Of a stretch of 15,569 nucleotides of DNA, positions 9,732-15,569 are shown piece after piece (within the stretch, counting starts at the first letter, position 1; each line of letters opens with the position of its first letter). Made by a program: the position numbers and the translations under genes. The notes below the pieces were generated by a model. The model searched no databases and was not told the DNA's origin. It saw only the letters and a program-made list of their open reading frames with translations. Source of the stretch: Pseudomonadota bacterium (lineage in GTDB: Bacteria > Pseudomonadota > Alphaproteobacteria > Caulobacterales > Caulobacteraceae); assembly GCA_023412655.1 (NCBI GenBank), contig JAEYNH010000161.1, positions 1 to 15,569 of the forward strand. The letters run 5' to 3'.

Positions 9732-9756
9732 GGGGCCTCCTGCGAACGGAGGCTCC
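9732..9756 (-). promoter_or_regulatory. Leader hairpin covering the dehydrogenase ribosome binding site
   Basis: In the minus-strand transcript the nine bases from 9756 to 9748 pair with the nine from 9740 to 9732 (eight pairs, one A-C mismatch) around a seven-base loop. All but the first base of the AGGAGG site is in the stem, and the start codon follows one base later. It could lower translation or act as a switch; it may also be the end structure of the DUF3597 gene transcript. Confidence 0.45.
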
Positions 9757-9786
9757 TGATGCCAGAGCCGCGAGCCCGCGCCTAGC

Positions 9787-10179
9787 TCAGGTGTAGAAGC
9801 TGTCCGGCACCTTGCCGCCGTTCTCGGCCAGCTTCTTCATGACCGCCTTGTGCAGGGCGGTGTTCTGCTCGGCCGAGCCGTCCGCGCCGACATGGACCCC
9901 CAGCTCGTCGGCCAGCTGCTTCCGCGCCTCCAGGCTGGAATCCATGTGCAGCAGCTTCAGCAGGTCGACGATGGAGGTGCGCCAGTTGCCGCCGCCGCCC
10001 TGCAGCTCGGCCATGCTGGTCAGCACCGCCTCCACGTCCACTTCCGGCACGGGGGCCGCAGCGGCCGCAGGCGCCGCGGCGGCTGGGGGCGGAGAGGCCG
10101 GCGCTTGAGCGGGCGCCGCCGCTGCGGCGCCGTGCTTGTGGCCGAAGATCTTGTCCTTGATCGACGAAAAGATGCCCAT
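9787..10179 (-). CDS. DUF3597 family protein
   Basis: A 130-residue protein with the DUF3597 layout. It has a short conserved N-terminus (MGIFSSIKDKIFG), a low-complexity Ala/Pro linker (about 17-45) and a compact helical C-terminal domain (about 47-130) containing WRTSIVDLLKLLHMDSS and RKQLADELG. No enzymatic motif is visible. The family is widespread in proteobacteria and its role is unknown. The start has AAGGAG about six bases upstream. Its 5' end is 14 bases from the stop of the DJ-1/PfpI gene, so the two are probably cotranscribed. Some family members occur beside stress-response genes, which would suit the neighbour, but that is only context. Confidence 0.85.
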   Translation of the reverse strand: MGIFSSIKDKIFGHKHGAAAAAPAQAPASPPPAAAAPAAAAAPVPEVDVEAVLTSMAELQGGGGNWRTSIVDLLKLLHMDSSLEARKQLADELGVHVGADGSAEQNTALHKAVMKKLAENGGKVPDSFYT

Positions 10180-10193
10180 GGGTCGCTCCTTGC

Positions 10194-10802
10194 CTAGACC
10201 GACGGCCGCGCTTCACCCGACGCCCGGGCCTCATCCCTGGCGCCGCCCTCGCGGTGCGGCCCTTCGGCGAACTCCTCGATCATCTTGGCGCAGAAGGCGG
10301 GCAGGTCGTCCGGGTTGCGCGAGGTGACCAGGCCGCTGTCGACCACCACCTCCTGGTCCACCCATTCGGCCCCGGCGTTGCGCAGGTCGTTCTTCAGTGA
10401 TGGCCAGGAGGTCACCTTCCGCCCCTCCACCCCGCCGGCGTCGATCAGCGTCCAGGGGCCATGGCAGATCGCGGCTATGGGCTTCTCGGCCCGCACGAAG
10501 TCGCGGATGAAGTCGATAGCCTGCTCGTCCAGCCGCAGCTGGTCGGGATTGATCACCCCGCCGGGCAACACCAGGCCGTCGTAATCGGACGCGCTGGCCT
10601 GGGCCAGTTCGCGATCCACCGCGGTCATGTCGCCCTTGTCGTGGTGGTTGTAGCCCTGGATCCGGCCGCCCTTCGGCGAGACCACATGCACCTCCGCGCC
10701 GGCCTGCTTCAGGGCCTCGACCGGCTGGGTCAGTTCCACCTGTTCGAAGCCATCCGTGGCGAGCACCGCCACCTTGCATCCTTGCAGACGTCCGTCAGCC
10801 AT
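10194..10802 (-). CDS. DJ-1/PfpI family protein
   Basis: A 202-residue protein of the type 1 glutamine-amidotransferase-like DJ-1/PfpI superfamily. The nucleophile elbow AAICHGPW (110-117) supplies C113 and H114, and E20 in TDGFEQVEL is the usual supporting acid. The oxyanion segment LVLPGGVINPDQLR is also present. It is closest in style to the YhbO/PfpI branch, linked with stress resistance and with disputed protease or deglycase activities. The last ~20 residues (after about 182) are a charged, non-conserved tail. The start has a strong AGGAGG seven bases upstream, partly paired in a leader hairpin. It is followed after 14 bases by the DUF3597 gene, probably in one transcript. Confidence 0.9.
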   Translation of the reverse strand: MADGRLQGCKVAVLATDGFEQVELTQPVEALKQAGAEVHVVSPKGGRIQGYNHHDKGDMTAVDRELAQASASDYDGLVLPGGVINPDQLRLDEQAIDFIRDFVRAEKPIAAICHGPWTLIDAGGVEGRKVTSWPSLKNDLRNAGAEWVDQEVVVDSGLVTSRNPDDLPAFCAKMIEEFAEGPHREGGARDEARASGEARPSV

Positions 10803-10812
10803 CGCCGGGCCT

Positions 10813-10848
10813 CCTCGTGTTGTGGGGTTCGCCCAACAACCCGCGAGG
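10813..10848 (-). promoter_or_regulatory. Leader hairpin overlapping the DJ-1/PfpI ribosome binding site
   Basis: A two-part stem. The base is CCTCG (10813-10817) with CGAGG (10844-10848). The upper arm is GTTGTGGGG (10819-10827) with CCCAACAAC (10832-10840), one mismatch, loop TTCG on the plus strand. On the transcript the 3' base arm contains the first half of the AGGAGG site (10815-10810). It may modulate translation or simply end the upstream transcript. Confidence 0.45.
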
Positions 10849-10849
10849 C

Positions 10850-10869
10850 AGCCGCCCGTTCCGGCGGCT
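10850..10869 (-). terminator. Hairpin after the isochorismatase-fold gene
   Basis: A 7-bp stem, AGCCGCC (10850-10856) with GGCGGCT (10863-10869), and a six-base loop, about 32 bases past the stop of the isochorismatase-fold gene on the minus strand. There is no T-run, so it is a weak terminator candidate. Confidence 0.3.
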
Positions 10870-10901
10870 CAGCTTGTGAAGTCCCCCGGCGGCGGGCGCG
10901 C

Positions 10902-11651
10902 CTAGCGCTGCAGCTTGGCGACCTCTTCAAGGTGCCACAGCAGGATCGGGCGGGCCTTCTCCGCCTCGGCGCTCTTCCAGTCGCGGAACAGCTCGGCCGC
11001 CGTGGCGATGGTCGAACTGGGGATGGCGCCCGCCTGGATCATCCGGTCGACGCCCGTGGCGTGCGCCACCTGCGACTGCCCGCCCACCGCATCGGCCACG
11101 AACATCACCTCGAAGCCTTCCTTCAGGGCGTCCACCACCGGATAGGCCAGGCAGATCTCGGTGTAGAGCGCGCCGACGATGAGCCGCTTGCGGCCGGTCG
11201 CCATCACCTCCCGGCGGAAGGCCGCGTCCTCCCACGCGTTCATCGTCGAGCGATCGCCGATGCGCTGGCCAGGGGCCTCGGCCGCGATGGACGCCAGGGT
11301 CGGCCGGTTGACGCCCAGCTCGATGCCCACCGTGGAAATCACCATCGGCACGCTCAGGGCGCGGCACAGCCGGATCAGGAAGCGGACATTCTGCTCCACC
11401 ATCGCCGCCGGCGTTTCGGAGCGAAGGCTGGCGAACATCTCAGGCTGGTAGTCGATCAGCAGGAGCGCCACCTGGTCGTGGTTCCAGACGGCATTCTGCG
11501 GAGAAGGTTTCTGGGACGGGTATGCGCCGCCCGCCCGCGGAGGCCCCGAAGCCGCGCCCTGGGCGGCGGCGCTCGTGGCGGCCACCGAGGCCAGTCCCGC
11601 CACCGCCCCCGCCGCGACGATCCCCCGCCGACTGATGCTCATCTGGTCCAT
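10902..11651 (-). CDS. Isochorismatase-fold cysteine hydrolase with Tat signal (YcaC-like)
   Basis: A 249-residue isochorismatase-like hydrolase. The fold is shown by VALLLIDYQPEMF with D67, the NAWEDAAF segment (138-145) and GALYTEICLAYP with nucleophile C167, most like YcaC-type hydrolases of unknown substrate. The usual active-site lysine is not obvious to me. The N-terminus is a twin-arginine signal (SISRRGIVAAGAVAGL, cleavage likely near AAA-QG at 30-31) followed by a Pro/Gly linker, so export of the folded protein is predicted; most family members are cytoplasmic. The ATG at 11651 has GGAGG five bases upstream; a second in-frame ATG three codons on is possible. An AraC-family gene ends 94 bases upstream, with direct repeats between, making it the natural regulator. 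Confidence 0.88.
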   Translation of the reverse strand: MDQMSISRRGIVAAGAVAGLASVAATSAAAQGAASGPPRAGGAYPSQKPSPQNAVWNHDQVALLLIDYQPEMFASLRSETPAAMVEQNVRFLIRLCRALSVPMVISTVGIELGVNRPTLASIAAEAPGQRIGDRSTMNAWEDAAFRREVMATGRKRLIVGALYTEICLAYPVVDALKEGFEVMFVADAVGGQSQVAHATGVDRMIQAGAIPSSTIATAAELFRDWKSAEAEKARPILLWHLEEVAKLQR

Positions 11652-11664
11652 CTGCGCCTCCGCT

Positions 11665-11685
11665 CAAGCTTGCAGCCAAGCTTGC
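11665..11685. repeat. Paired CAAGCTTGC direct repeats in the hydrolase leader
   Basis: CAAGCTTGC occurs at 11665-11673 and 11677-11685, exactly 12 bases apart; each contains the 8-bp palindrome CAAGCTTG. They lie 14-34 bases before the isochorismatase-fold start codon, a place suited to an operator. Confidence 0.5.
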
Positions 11686-11706
11686 CCGGCCGGCCCGTGG
11701 GCCACA

Positions 11707-11738
11707 CGGGACGATCCTGCTTTCCGGGACGATCCTGC
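11707..11738. promoter_or_regulatory. 14-bp direct repeat, candidate AraC-type operator
   Basis: CGGGACGATCCTGC occurs twice, at 11707-11720 and 11725-11738, with an 18-base period. It lies between the end of the AraC-family gene and the isochorismatase-fold gene, 56-87 bases before the latter's start. AraC-family proteins typically bind direct repeats near the -35 region. A 6-bp hairpin (11694-11699 with 11705-11710) adjoins it. Confidence 0.55.
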
Positions 11739-11745
11739 GCTGATC

Positions 11746-12645
11746 TCAGCTGCGGCGGGTACGCCGCCACGCCGCCGGAGTGACGCCGATCTCGCTCCGG
11801 AACCGGCGGGCGAGATGGCTGGCGTCGACGAAGCCGGTGGCCTCGGCGATCTCCTCCAGCGTCATGGACCCGACCTCCAGCAGCGCCTGGGCCCGGCGGA
11901 TTCGCGCCCGCAACTGGTACTGGTAGGGGGCCAGGCCCGTGGCCGCCTTGAACGCCCTGGCGAAATGGGCCTGCGAGAGCTGGGCGGTCGCGGCCAGGTC
12001 GGCCAGGGCCACCGGTTGCGGCAGGCGCTCCTCCAGCACCTCCAGCACGCGGCGCAGCTGCCAGGGCGCCAGCCCCCCGGCAGGCCCCCGGGCCGGCGAC
12101 AACGCGTGAAGCCTGGCCATCGCCGCGAGAACCAGGGCGTCGCCGTAGAGCTGGGACGCGGGATCGCCCTGGTCGACCGCCTCGCTGAGCAGCCGCATCA
12201 GCGTCCAGAGCGCGTCGTCGGAGAAGCGAAGTCGGGGGTCGGAAAGCCGGGCCATGTCCAGGCGCGCCTCGATCCGAGCCTCCAGCGCCCCGGGTTGGAA
12301 CACCAGCGACACGTCGCGGACGTAGCGGACGTCGGCGCAATAGCCCCACAGCCGCTGTCCGGCCGGTGCGAACTGGATGTTGCGGGGGACGTACCCGGCC
12401 TCACAGGGCCGTTCAGGGTCGAGGCGCGGCTCGCAAGGCGCAGCGCCGGTCTCCGCCAGCAGGCCGGTCACCCGGGCCGACTCCGGGTGCGCCATCTCGT
12501 TGAGGCCCTCGCCGCCCGGCCCCCACACCTCGGAGACGTCCACGCAGACGCCGTTGAACACGCGGCGGCGCACCTCGACGCGCGAGATGTGCTTCGGCAG
12601 CGGCTGCAGGCGATCGGCGAGCGTCTGCAAGGCGGACTCCGGCAA
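11746..12645 (-). CDS. AraC-family transcriptional regulator
   Basis: A 299-residue regulator. The C-terminal ~105 residues are the AraC/XylS DNA-binding domain with two helix-turn-helix units: about 213-233 (VALADLAATAQLSQAHFARAF) shown by ALADLA and SQAHFARAFK, and about 262-284 (TLEEIAEATGF, HLARRFRSEIG), ending in GVTPAAWRR. The N-terminal ~190 residues probably form the effector domain but match no ligand class I know. The TTG at 12645 is the only start before an in-frame stop at 12661-12663; GGAA lies six bases upstream. It follows ettA by 52 bases. The likely target is the isochorismatase-fold gene downstream, given the intervening direct repeat. Confidence 0.88.
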   Translation of the reverse strand: MPESALQTLADRLQPLPKHISRVEVRRRVFNGVCVDVSEVWGPGGEGLNEMAHPESARVTGLLAETGAAPCEPRLDPERPCEAGYVPRNIQFAPAGQRLWGYCADVRYVRDVSLVFQPGALEARIEARLDMARLSDPRLRFSDDALWTLMRLLSEAVDQGDPASQLYGDALVLAAMARLHALSPARGPAGGLAPWQLRRVLEVLEERLPQPVALADLAATAQLSQAHFARAFKAATGLAPYQYQLRARIRRAQALLEVGSMTLEEIAEATGFVDASHLARRFRSEIGVTPAAWRRTRRS

Positions 12646-12697
12646 ACGGCGTTCCGCGCATCAGCGGACCCGCCGTCGCCGAGGTCAAGTACAAGCT

Positions 12698-14362
12698 CTA
12701 CCTTGCGAACTTCTGGAACTTGATCCGGTGGGGAATGAGGCTGTCGGCGCCCAGGCGGCGCTTCTTGTCCTCTTCATAGGATTCGAAGTTCCCCTCGAAC
12801 CACTCCACGTGGCTGTCCCCCTCGAAGGCGAGGATGTGCGTCGCCAGGCGGTCCAGGAAGAAGCGGTCGTGGCTGATGACCACGGCGCAGCCCGGAAAGT
12901 CTTCCAGGGCGCTTTCGAGGGCGCCCAGGGTTTCCACGTCCAGGTCGTTGGTCGGTTCGTCGAGCAGGATGACGTTGCCGCCCGAGGCCAGCGTCTTGGC
13001 CAGGTGCACGCGGTTGCGCTCGCCCCCCGACAGCAGGCCGACCTTCTTCTGCTGGTCGCCGCCCTTGAAGTTGAAGCTGCCCACGTAGGCCCGGCTGGGG
13101 ATCTCCCGGGTCCCCACCTTCATGATGTCCAGGCCGCCCGAGATCTCCTCCCAGACGTTCTTGTTGGGATCGAGGCTGTCGCGGCTCTGATCCACATAGG
13201 CCAGCTTCACCGTCTCGCCGAGGCGGATCGAGCCCTTGTCCGGCGTCTCCTGGCCGGTGATCAGCTTGAACAGCGTAGACTTGCCGGCGCCGTTCGGGCC
13301 GATGACGCCGACGATCCCGCCGGGCGGCAGCTTGAACGACAGGTCCTTGAACAGCAGCTTCTCGCCATAGGCCTTTTCCAGGCCCTCGGCCTCGATCACC
13401 ACATTGCCTAGGCGCGGGCCCGGCGGGATCTGGATCTGGGCGAAGGTCTGCTTCTGGCGTTCGGCCTGGTTCACGAGTTCGTCGAAGGCGGCGAGACGGG
13501 CCTTGGACTTCGAACGGCGGGCGGACGGCGAGGAGCGCACCCACTCCAGTTCGCGCTCGATCGTGCGCTTCTTGCCGGCTTCTTCACGCTCTTCCTGGGC
13601 GACGCGCTTGGCCTTCTGCTCCAGCCAGGACGAATAGTTGCCCTCGTAGGGGATGCCCTTGCCGCGATCGAGTTCCAGGGTCCACTTGGTCACTTGGTCC
13701 AGGAAGTAGCGGTCGTGGGTGACCAGGATCACGCAGCCCGGGAACTGCTCCAGATGGTGCTGCAGCCAGGCGACGCTTTCGGCGTCCAGGTGGTTGGTGG
13801 GCTCGTCCAGCAGCAGCATGTCGGGCTTCGAAAGCAGCAAGCGCGCCAGCGCCACCCGCCGCTTCTCACCGCCGGACAGCTTGTCCACCGGCCAGTCGTT
13901 CGGCGGGCACCGCAAGGCGTCCATCGCCATCTCGATGCGGCTGTCGATATCCCACAGGTCGCCGGCGTCGAGCTTCTCCTGGAGGGTGGTCATCTCCTCC
14001 ATAAGCTCGTCGGAATAATCCTCGCCCATCAGGGTGGCGACTTCGTTGTAGCGGTCGAAGATCTTCTTCTCTTCGCACCACGAGATCACGTTGCCCCAGA
14101 CATCCAGCTTCTCGTCGAGCTGCGGCTCCTGCTCGAGGTAGCCCATCTTGGTGCCTTCGGCGGCCTTGGCCTCGCCGGAGAACTCCTTGTCCAGGCCCGC
14201 CATGATCTTCAGCAGGGTCGACTTGCCCGAGCCGTTGACGCCGACCACGCCGATCTTGGCGTCGGGATAGAACGACAGCCAGATGTTCTCGAAAAGCTTC
14301 TTAGGGCTGCCGGGATAGGCCTTGGTCAGGCCCTGCATCTGGAAGATGTACTGCTGCGCCAT
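12698..14362 (-). CDS. ettA: Energy-dependent translational throttle protein EttA (ABC-F)
   Basis: A 554-residue soluble ABC-F ATPase that binds the ribosomal E site and gates the first elongation steps according to ATP/ADP level; the E. coli protein has 555 residues. Cassette 1 has Walker A GVNGSGKST (41-49), signature LSGGEKRR (162-169) and Walker B LLLDEPTNHLD (183-193). The arm insertion lies at about 85-140. The P-site tRNA interaction motif linker is about 245-320, with the basic stretch RSSPSARRSKSKARL near 277-291. Cassette 2 has GPNGAGKST (355-363), LSGGERNR (444-451), LLDEPTNDLD and SHDR (497-500). There are no transmembrane segments, so it is not a transporter. A -35/-10-like pair lies upstream at 14411-14437. 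Confidence 0.96.
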   Translation of the reverse strand: MAQQYIFQMQGLTKAYPGSPKKLFENIWLSFYPDAKIGVVGVNGSGKSTLLKIMAGLDKEFSGEAKAAEGTKMGYLEQEPQLDEKLDVWGNVISWCEEKKIFDRYNEVATLMGEDYSDELMEEMTTLQEKLDAGDLWDIDSRIEMAMDALRCPPNDWPVDKLSGGEKRRVALARLLLSKPDMLLLDEPTNHLDAESVAWLQHHLEQFPGCVILVTHDRYFLDQVTKWTLELDRGKGIPYEGNYSSWLEQKAKRVAQEEREEAGKKRTIERELEWVRSSPSARRSKSKARLAAFDELVNQAERQKQTFAQIQIPPGPRLGNVVIEAEGLEKAYGEKLLFKDLSFKLPPGGIVGVIGPNGAGKSTLFKLITGQETPDKGSIRLGETVKLAYVDQSRDSLDPNKNVWEEISGGLDIMKVGTREIPSRAYVGSFNFKGGDQQKKVGLLSGGERNRVHLAKTLASGGNVILLDEPTNDLDVETLGALESALEDFPGCAVVISHDRFFLDRLATHILAFEGDSHVEWFEGNFESYEEDKKRRLGADSLIPHRIKFQKFAR

Positions 14363-14410
14363 GGGGCGTCCGCGCTCTCGCTCTCAGGAATGTCGGGAAG
14401 TCGCGGAGCA

Positions 14411-14437
14411 GATAGCCCCCTACGCCCTTCGGCGCAA
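14411..14437 (-). promoter_or_regulatory. Weak candidate promoter for ettA
   Basis: On the minus strand TTGCGCC (14437-14431), a 14-base spacer and GCTATCTG (14416-14411 plus two bases) loosely match the Caulobacter-type TTGACGS-N10-14-GCTANAWC promoter. It lies about 49 bases before the ettA start codon. The match is partial. Confidence 0.25.
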
Positions 14438-14451
14438 CGTCGGCAGGGCGC

Positions 14452-14697
14452 TCAGCCGGCCTCGGCCAGCACCCGCGGCCCCTGGCGCAGCACGATCCGG
14501 CCGTCTGGATATTCGACCTTGGCGGCGTTGAAGATCGCCCAGGCTACGCCTGCCACCGCGGCGCGGCCCAGCGTCCGGTCAGGCTTGTCGTCGAAGCGCG
14601 CCCAGAGCTCGACCACATAGGTCAACTCGTCGTCCGGGCCGCCGTCCGTGATCGGGACGACCTTGCCGTCCGGCGCGCCGCCCTCGCGCGCGTTCAT
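14452..14697 (-). CDS. Small protein of unknown function (tandem paralogue B)
   Basis: An 81-residue protein of unknown function. Residues about 24-75 align by eye with the neighbouring upstream small protein: TYVVELWARF against PYKVEIWDEM, then an Ala-rich helix, then AAKVEYPDGRIVLR against ATREYPGRVITLR. It has no signal peptide, membrane span or cysteine. The start at 14697 is 13 bases after the stop of its paralogue, and a GAGG site overlaps that stop, so the two genes are probably coexpressed. The charged N-terminus (MNAREGGAPDG) is not conserved between the two. Small proteins with this V-E-x-W ... A-A ... P-G-R-x-I-x-L-R pattern recur in alphaproteobacteria; I know no function. Confidence 0.75.
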   Translation of the reverse strand: MNAREGGAPDGKVVPITDGGPDDELTYVVELWARFDDKPDRTLGRAAVAGVAWAIFNAAKVEYPDGRIVLRQGPRVLAEAG

Positions 14698-14710
14698 GCG
14701 GTCGGCCGCC

Positions 14711-14998
14711 TCAGTGGGGCCGCCCTGCCCAGCGGCTCATGAGGCGATTGCGGTGGCGCAATGTGATCACCCGGCCCGGGTACTCCCGGGTCGCGGCATA
14801 ATAGGCGGCGTAGCCGATCGAAGCGCTCAGGCTCACCGCCAGAATCTGCTCGACTGCAGTCCCCATCTCGTCCCAGATCTCCACCTTGTAGGGGAAGTCC
14901 TCACGCGCGACGGGGAACCCGCCAGCTGGGCCACGCGTTCCACCGGCTTCGTCGGTGGGATCGTCGGGGGGACTGAGCTTTTGCACGCCCACGAACAT
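14711..14998 (-). CDS. Small protein of unknown function (tandem paralogue A)
   Basis: A 95-residue protein. After a poorly conserved, Pro/Gly-rich N-terminus (about 1-35) comes the shared module PYKVEIWDEMGTAVEQI, an Ala-rich helix (SLSASIGYAAYYAATR) and EYPGRVITLRHRNRL. Its second half resembles the following 81-residue protein, so the pair probably arose by tandem duplication. The ATG at 14998 has GGAG about seven bases upstream. It is divergent from the PAS sensor gene, sharing a 107-bp intergenic region. No enzymatic motif is visible, and it could act as a small cytoplasmic adaptor; no function is assigned. Confidence 0.75.
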   Translation of the reverse strand: MFVGVQKLSPPDDPTDEAGGTRGPAGGFPVAREDFPYKVEIWDEMGTAVEQILAVSLSASIGYAAYYAATREYPGRVITLRHRNRLMSRWAGRPH

Positions 14999-15046
14999 GA
15001 CGGCTCTCCGAGGAAACGGCGGCGATCCTTTGGCGCGCCGACGGCA

Positions 15047-15083
15047 CTGTCAACTGTGGGACGCCCGGGCTTCGCCAGGTTCC
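15047..15083 (-). promoter_or_regulatory. Weak promoter candidates for the small-protein pair
   Basis: Two overlapping signals occur on the minus strand. GGAAC (15083-15079) followed after 15 bases by CGTC (15063-15060) resembles the EcfG/SigT stress-promoter pattern GGAAC-N16/17-CGTT, but spacing and last base are off. TTGACA (15053-15048) is a perfect -35 without a convincing -10. Either would place the start 20-55 bases upstream of the gene. Confidence 0.2.
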
Positions 15084-15105
15084 GCCGGACATGTAAACTG
15101 GACCC

Positions 15106-15569
15106 ATGGCGACTGTGACCAAGGCCCGCCTTCATCCGCTCAATATCGAGCAGTTGATCGACTCGCTCACCGAGTACGCGATCTACATGCTCGAGCCCGA
15201 CGGACGCGTTTCCAGCTGGAGCTCGGGAGCCGAGCGGCAGAAGGGCTACGCCGCGGTCGAGGCTCTCGGCCAGCCCTTCGAAGTCTTCTTCACGCCCGAA
15301 GACCGCCTGGCCGGGGCGCCCGCCCGGCTCCTGGCCGAGGCCGCCAAGGTGGGACGGGTGAAGACCGAGGGCTGGCGCCAGCGCAAGGATGGCGAGCGCT
15401 TCTGGTCTGAAGGCGTGCTCCACGCGGTGTTCGGCGAGACCGGCGAACTCACCGGCTACGCCAAGATCACCCGCGACATGACCCATGAACGGGCCGCCCG
15501 AGAGGCGCTGCAAGCCACTGAGCGTCGCTTCCGCCTGCTCGTGGAAAGCGTCGTCGACTACGCGATCTT
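15106..15569 (+). CDS. PAS-domain sensor protein, probably histidine kinase (5' part only)
   Basis: The frame is open from ATG at 15106 to the window edge (154 full codons), so the gene is cut at its 3' end. Residues about 17-130 form one PAS domain with its C-terminal PAC motif: YAIYMLEPDGRVSSWSSGAE, FFTPEDR, EGWRQRKDGERFW and GYAKITRDMTHERAA. A linker helix (EALQATERRFRLLVESV) leads into a second PAS beginning VDYAI. Tandem PAS units with this wording typically precede a histidine kinase core in alphaproteobacteria, but the catalytic part is outside the window. No membrane segment precedes the PAS, so it is likely cytoplasmic. It is divergent from the two small proteins. No strong ribosome binding site is seen. 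Confidence 0.88.
   Translation, partial: MATVTKARLHPLNIEQLIDSLTEYAIYMLEPDGRVSSWSSGAERQKGYAAVEALGQPFEVFFTPEDRLAGAPARLLAEAAKVGRVKTEGWRQRKDGERFWSEGVLHAVFGETGELTGYAKITRDMTHERAAREALQATERRFRLLVESVVDYAI

Noticed and set aside
10461..11783. 440-residue plus-strand open frame across the DJ-1 and isochorismatase-fold genes
   Set aside because: It spans two genes and the spacer between them on the other strand, and has no family motif.
11575..12723. Plus-strand frame opposite the AraC-family gene
   Set aside because: It is an antisense shadow; the minus strand encodes clear AraC helix-turn-helix motifs.
14833..15513. 226-residue minus-strand frame across the small-protein and PAS sensor genes
   Set aside because: It overlaps two better-supported genes. 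Its N-terminal half is antisense to the PAS domain and its C-terminal half is out of frame with the small protein.

Overview
The window is a GC-rich, gene-dense stretch of a chromosome, most likely from an alphaproteobacterium of the Caulobacterales (Caulobacter/Phenylobacterium type). The reasons are the very high GC, GC-rich third codon positions, methionine synthase split into two genes, an ArsR-methyltransferase (SahR-type) regulator, a DUF3597 protein, PAS sensor-kinase style, and intergenic repeats carrying GANTC (CcrM methylation) sites. The genus is inference. I saw no rRNA, tRNA, CRISPR array, transposase, integrase or phage gene. Twelve complete genes lie on the minus strand. The partial genes at both edges are on the plus strand. 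No gene-free stretch exceeds 300 bases; the two longest (about 230 and 245 bases) are filled by repeats.

Left edge (1-2592): the 3' part of a coiled-coil, Pro/Tyr-tailed protein of unknown function converges on a secreted AbgB-like M20 amidohydrolase. Between their 3' ends lie two copies of a repeat with a 90-bp period, each made of two hairpins, plus a terminator-like hairpin. Upstream of the amidohydrolase is a 157-bp nested palindrome that also follows the methionine operon.

Core (2593-8803): a five-gene operon on the minus strand covers the methyl-transfer half of the SAM cycle. Its order is sahR (SAH-type regulator), metF (methylene-THF reductase), the homocysteine half of methionine synthase, a small PNPOx-fold flavin-type protein, and the folate/B12/reactivation half of methionine synthase. 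Every junction is a stop/start overlap (ATGA, ATGA, TGATG, TAGTG), implying translational coupling. A perfect 16-bp palindrome just upstream of sahR is the likely operator. SahR would release it when S-adenosylhomocysteine rises, turning on remethylation of homocysteine. The PNPOx-like gene lodged between the two halves of MetH is the most intriguing element. A second oddity is an AT-rich perfect palindrome built from rare codons inside the B12-domain coding sequence.

Right part (8804-15569): a D-2-hydroxyacid dehydrogenase, a DUF3597 protein, a DJ-1/PfpI protein and a Tat-exported isochorismatase-fold hydrolase come first. They are followed by an AraC-family regulator, with a 14-bp direct repeat in front of the hydrolase that may be its operator. 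Next are the ABC-F translation factor EttA and two tandem paralogous small proteins. The last gene is a divergent PAS sensor protein that runs off the right edge. Several leaders here hold hairpins overlapping the ribosome binding site.
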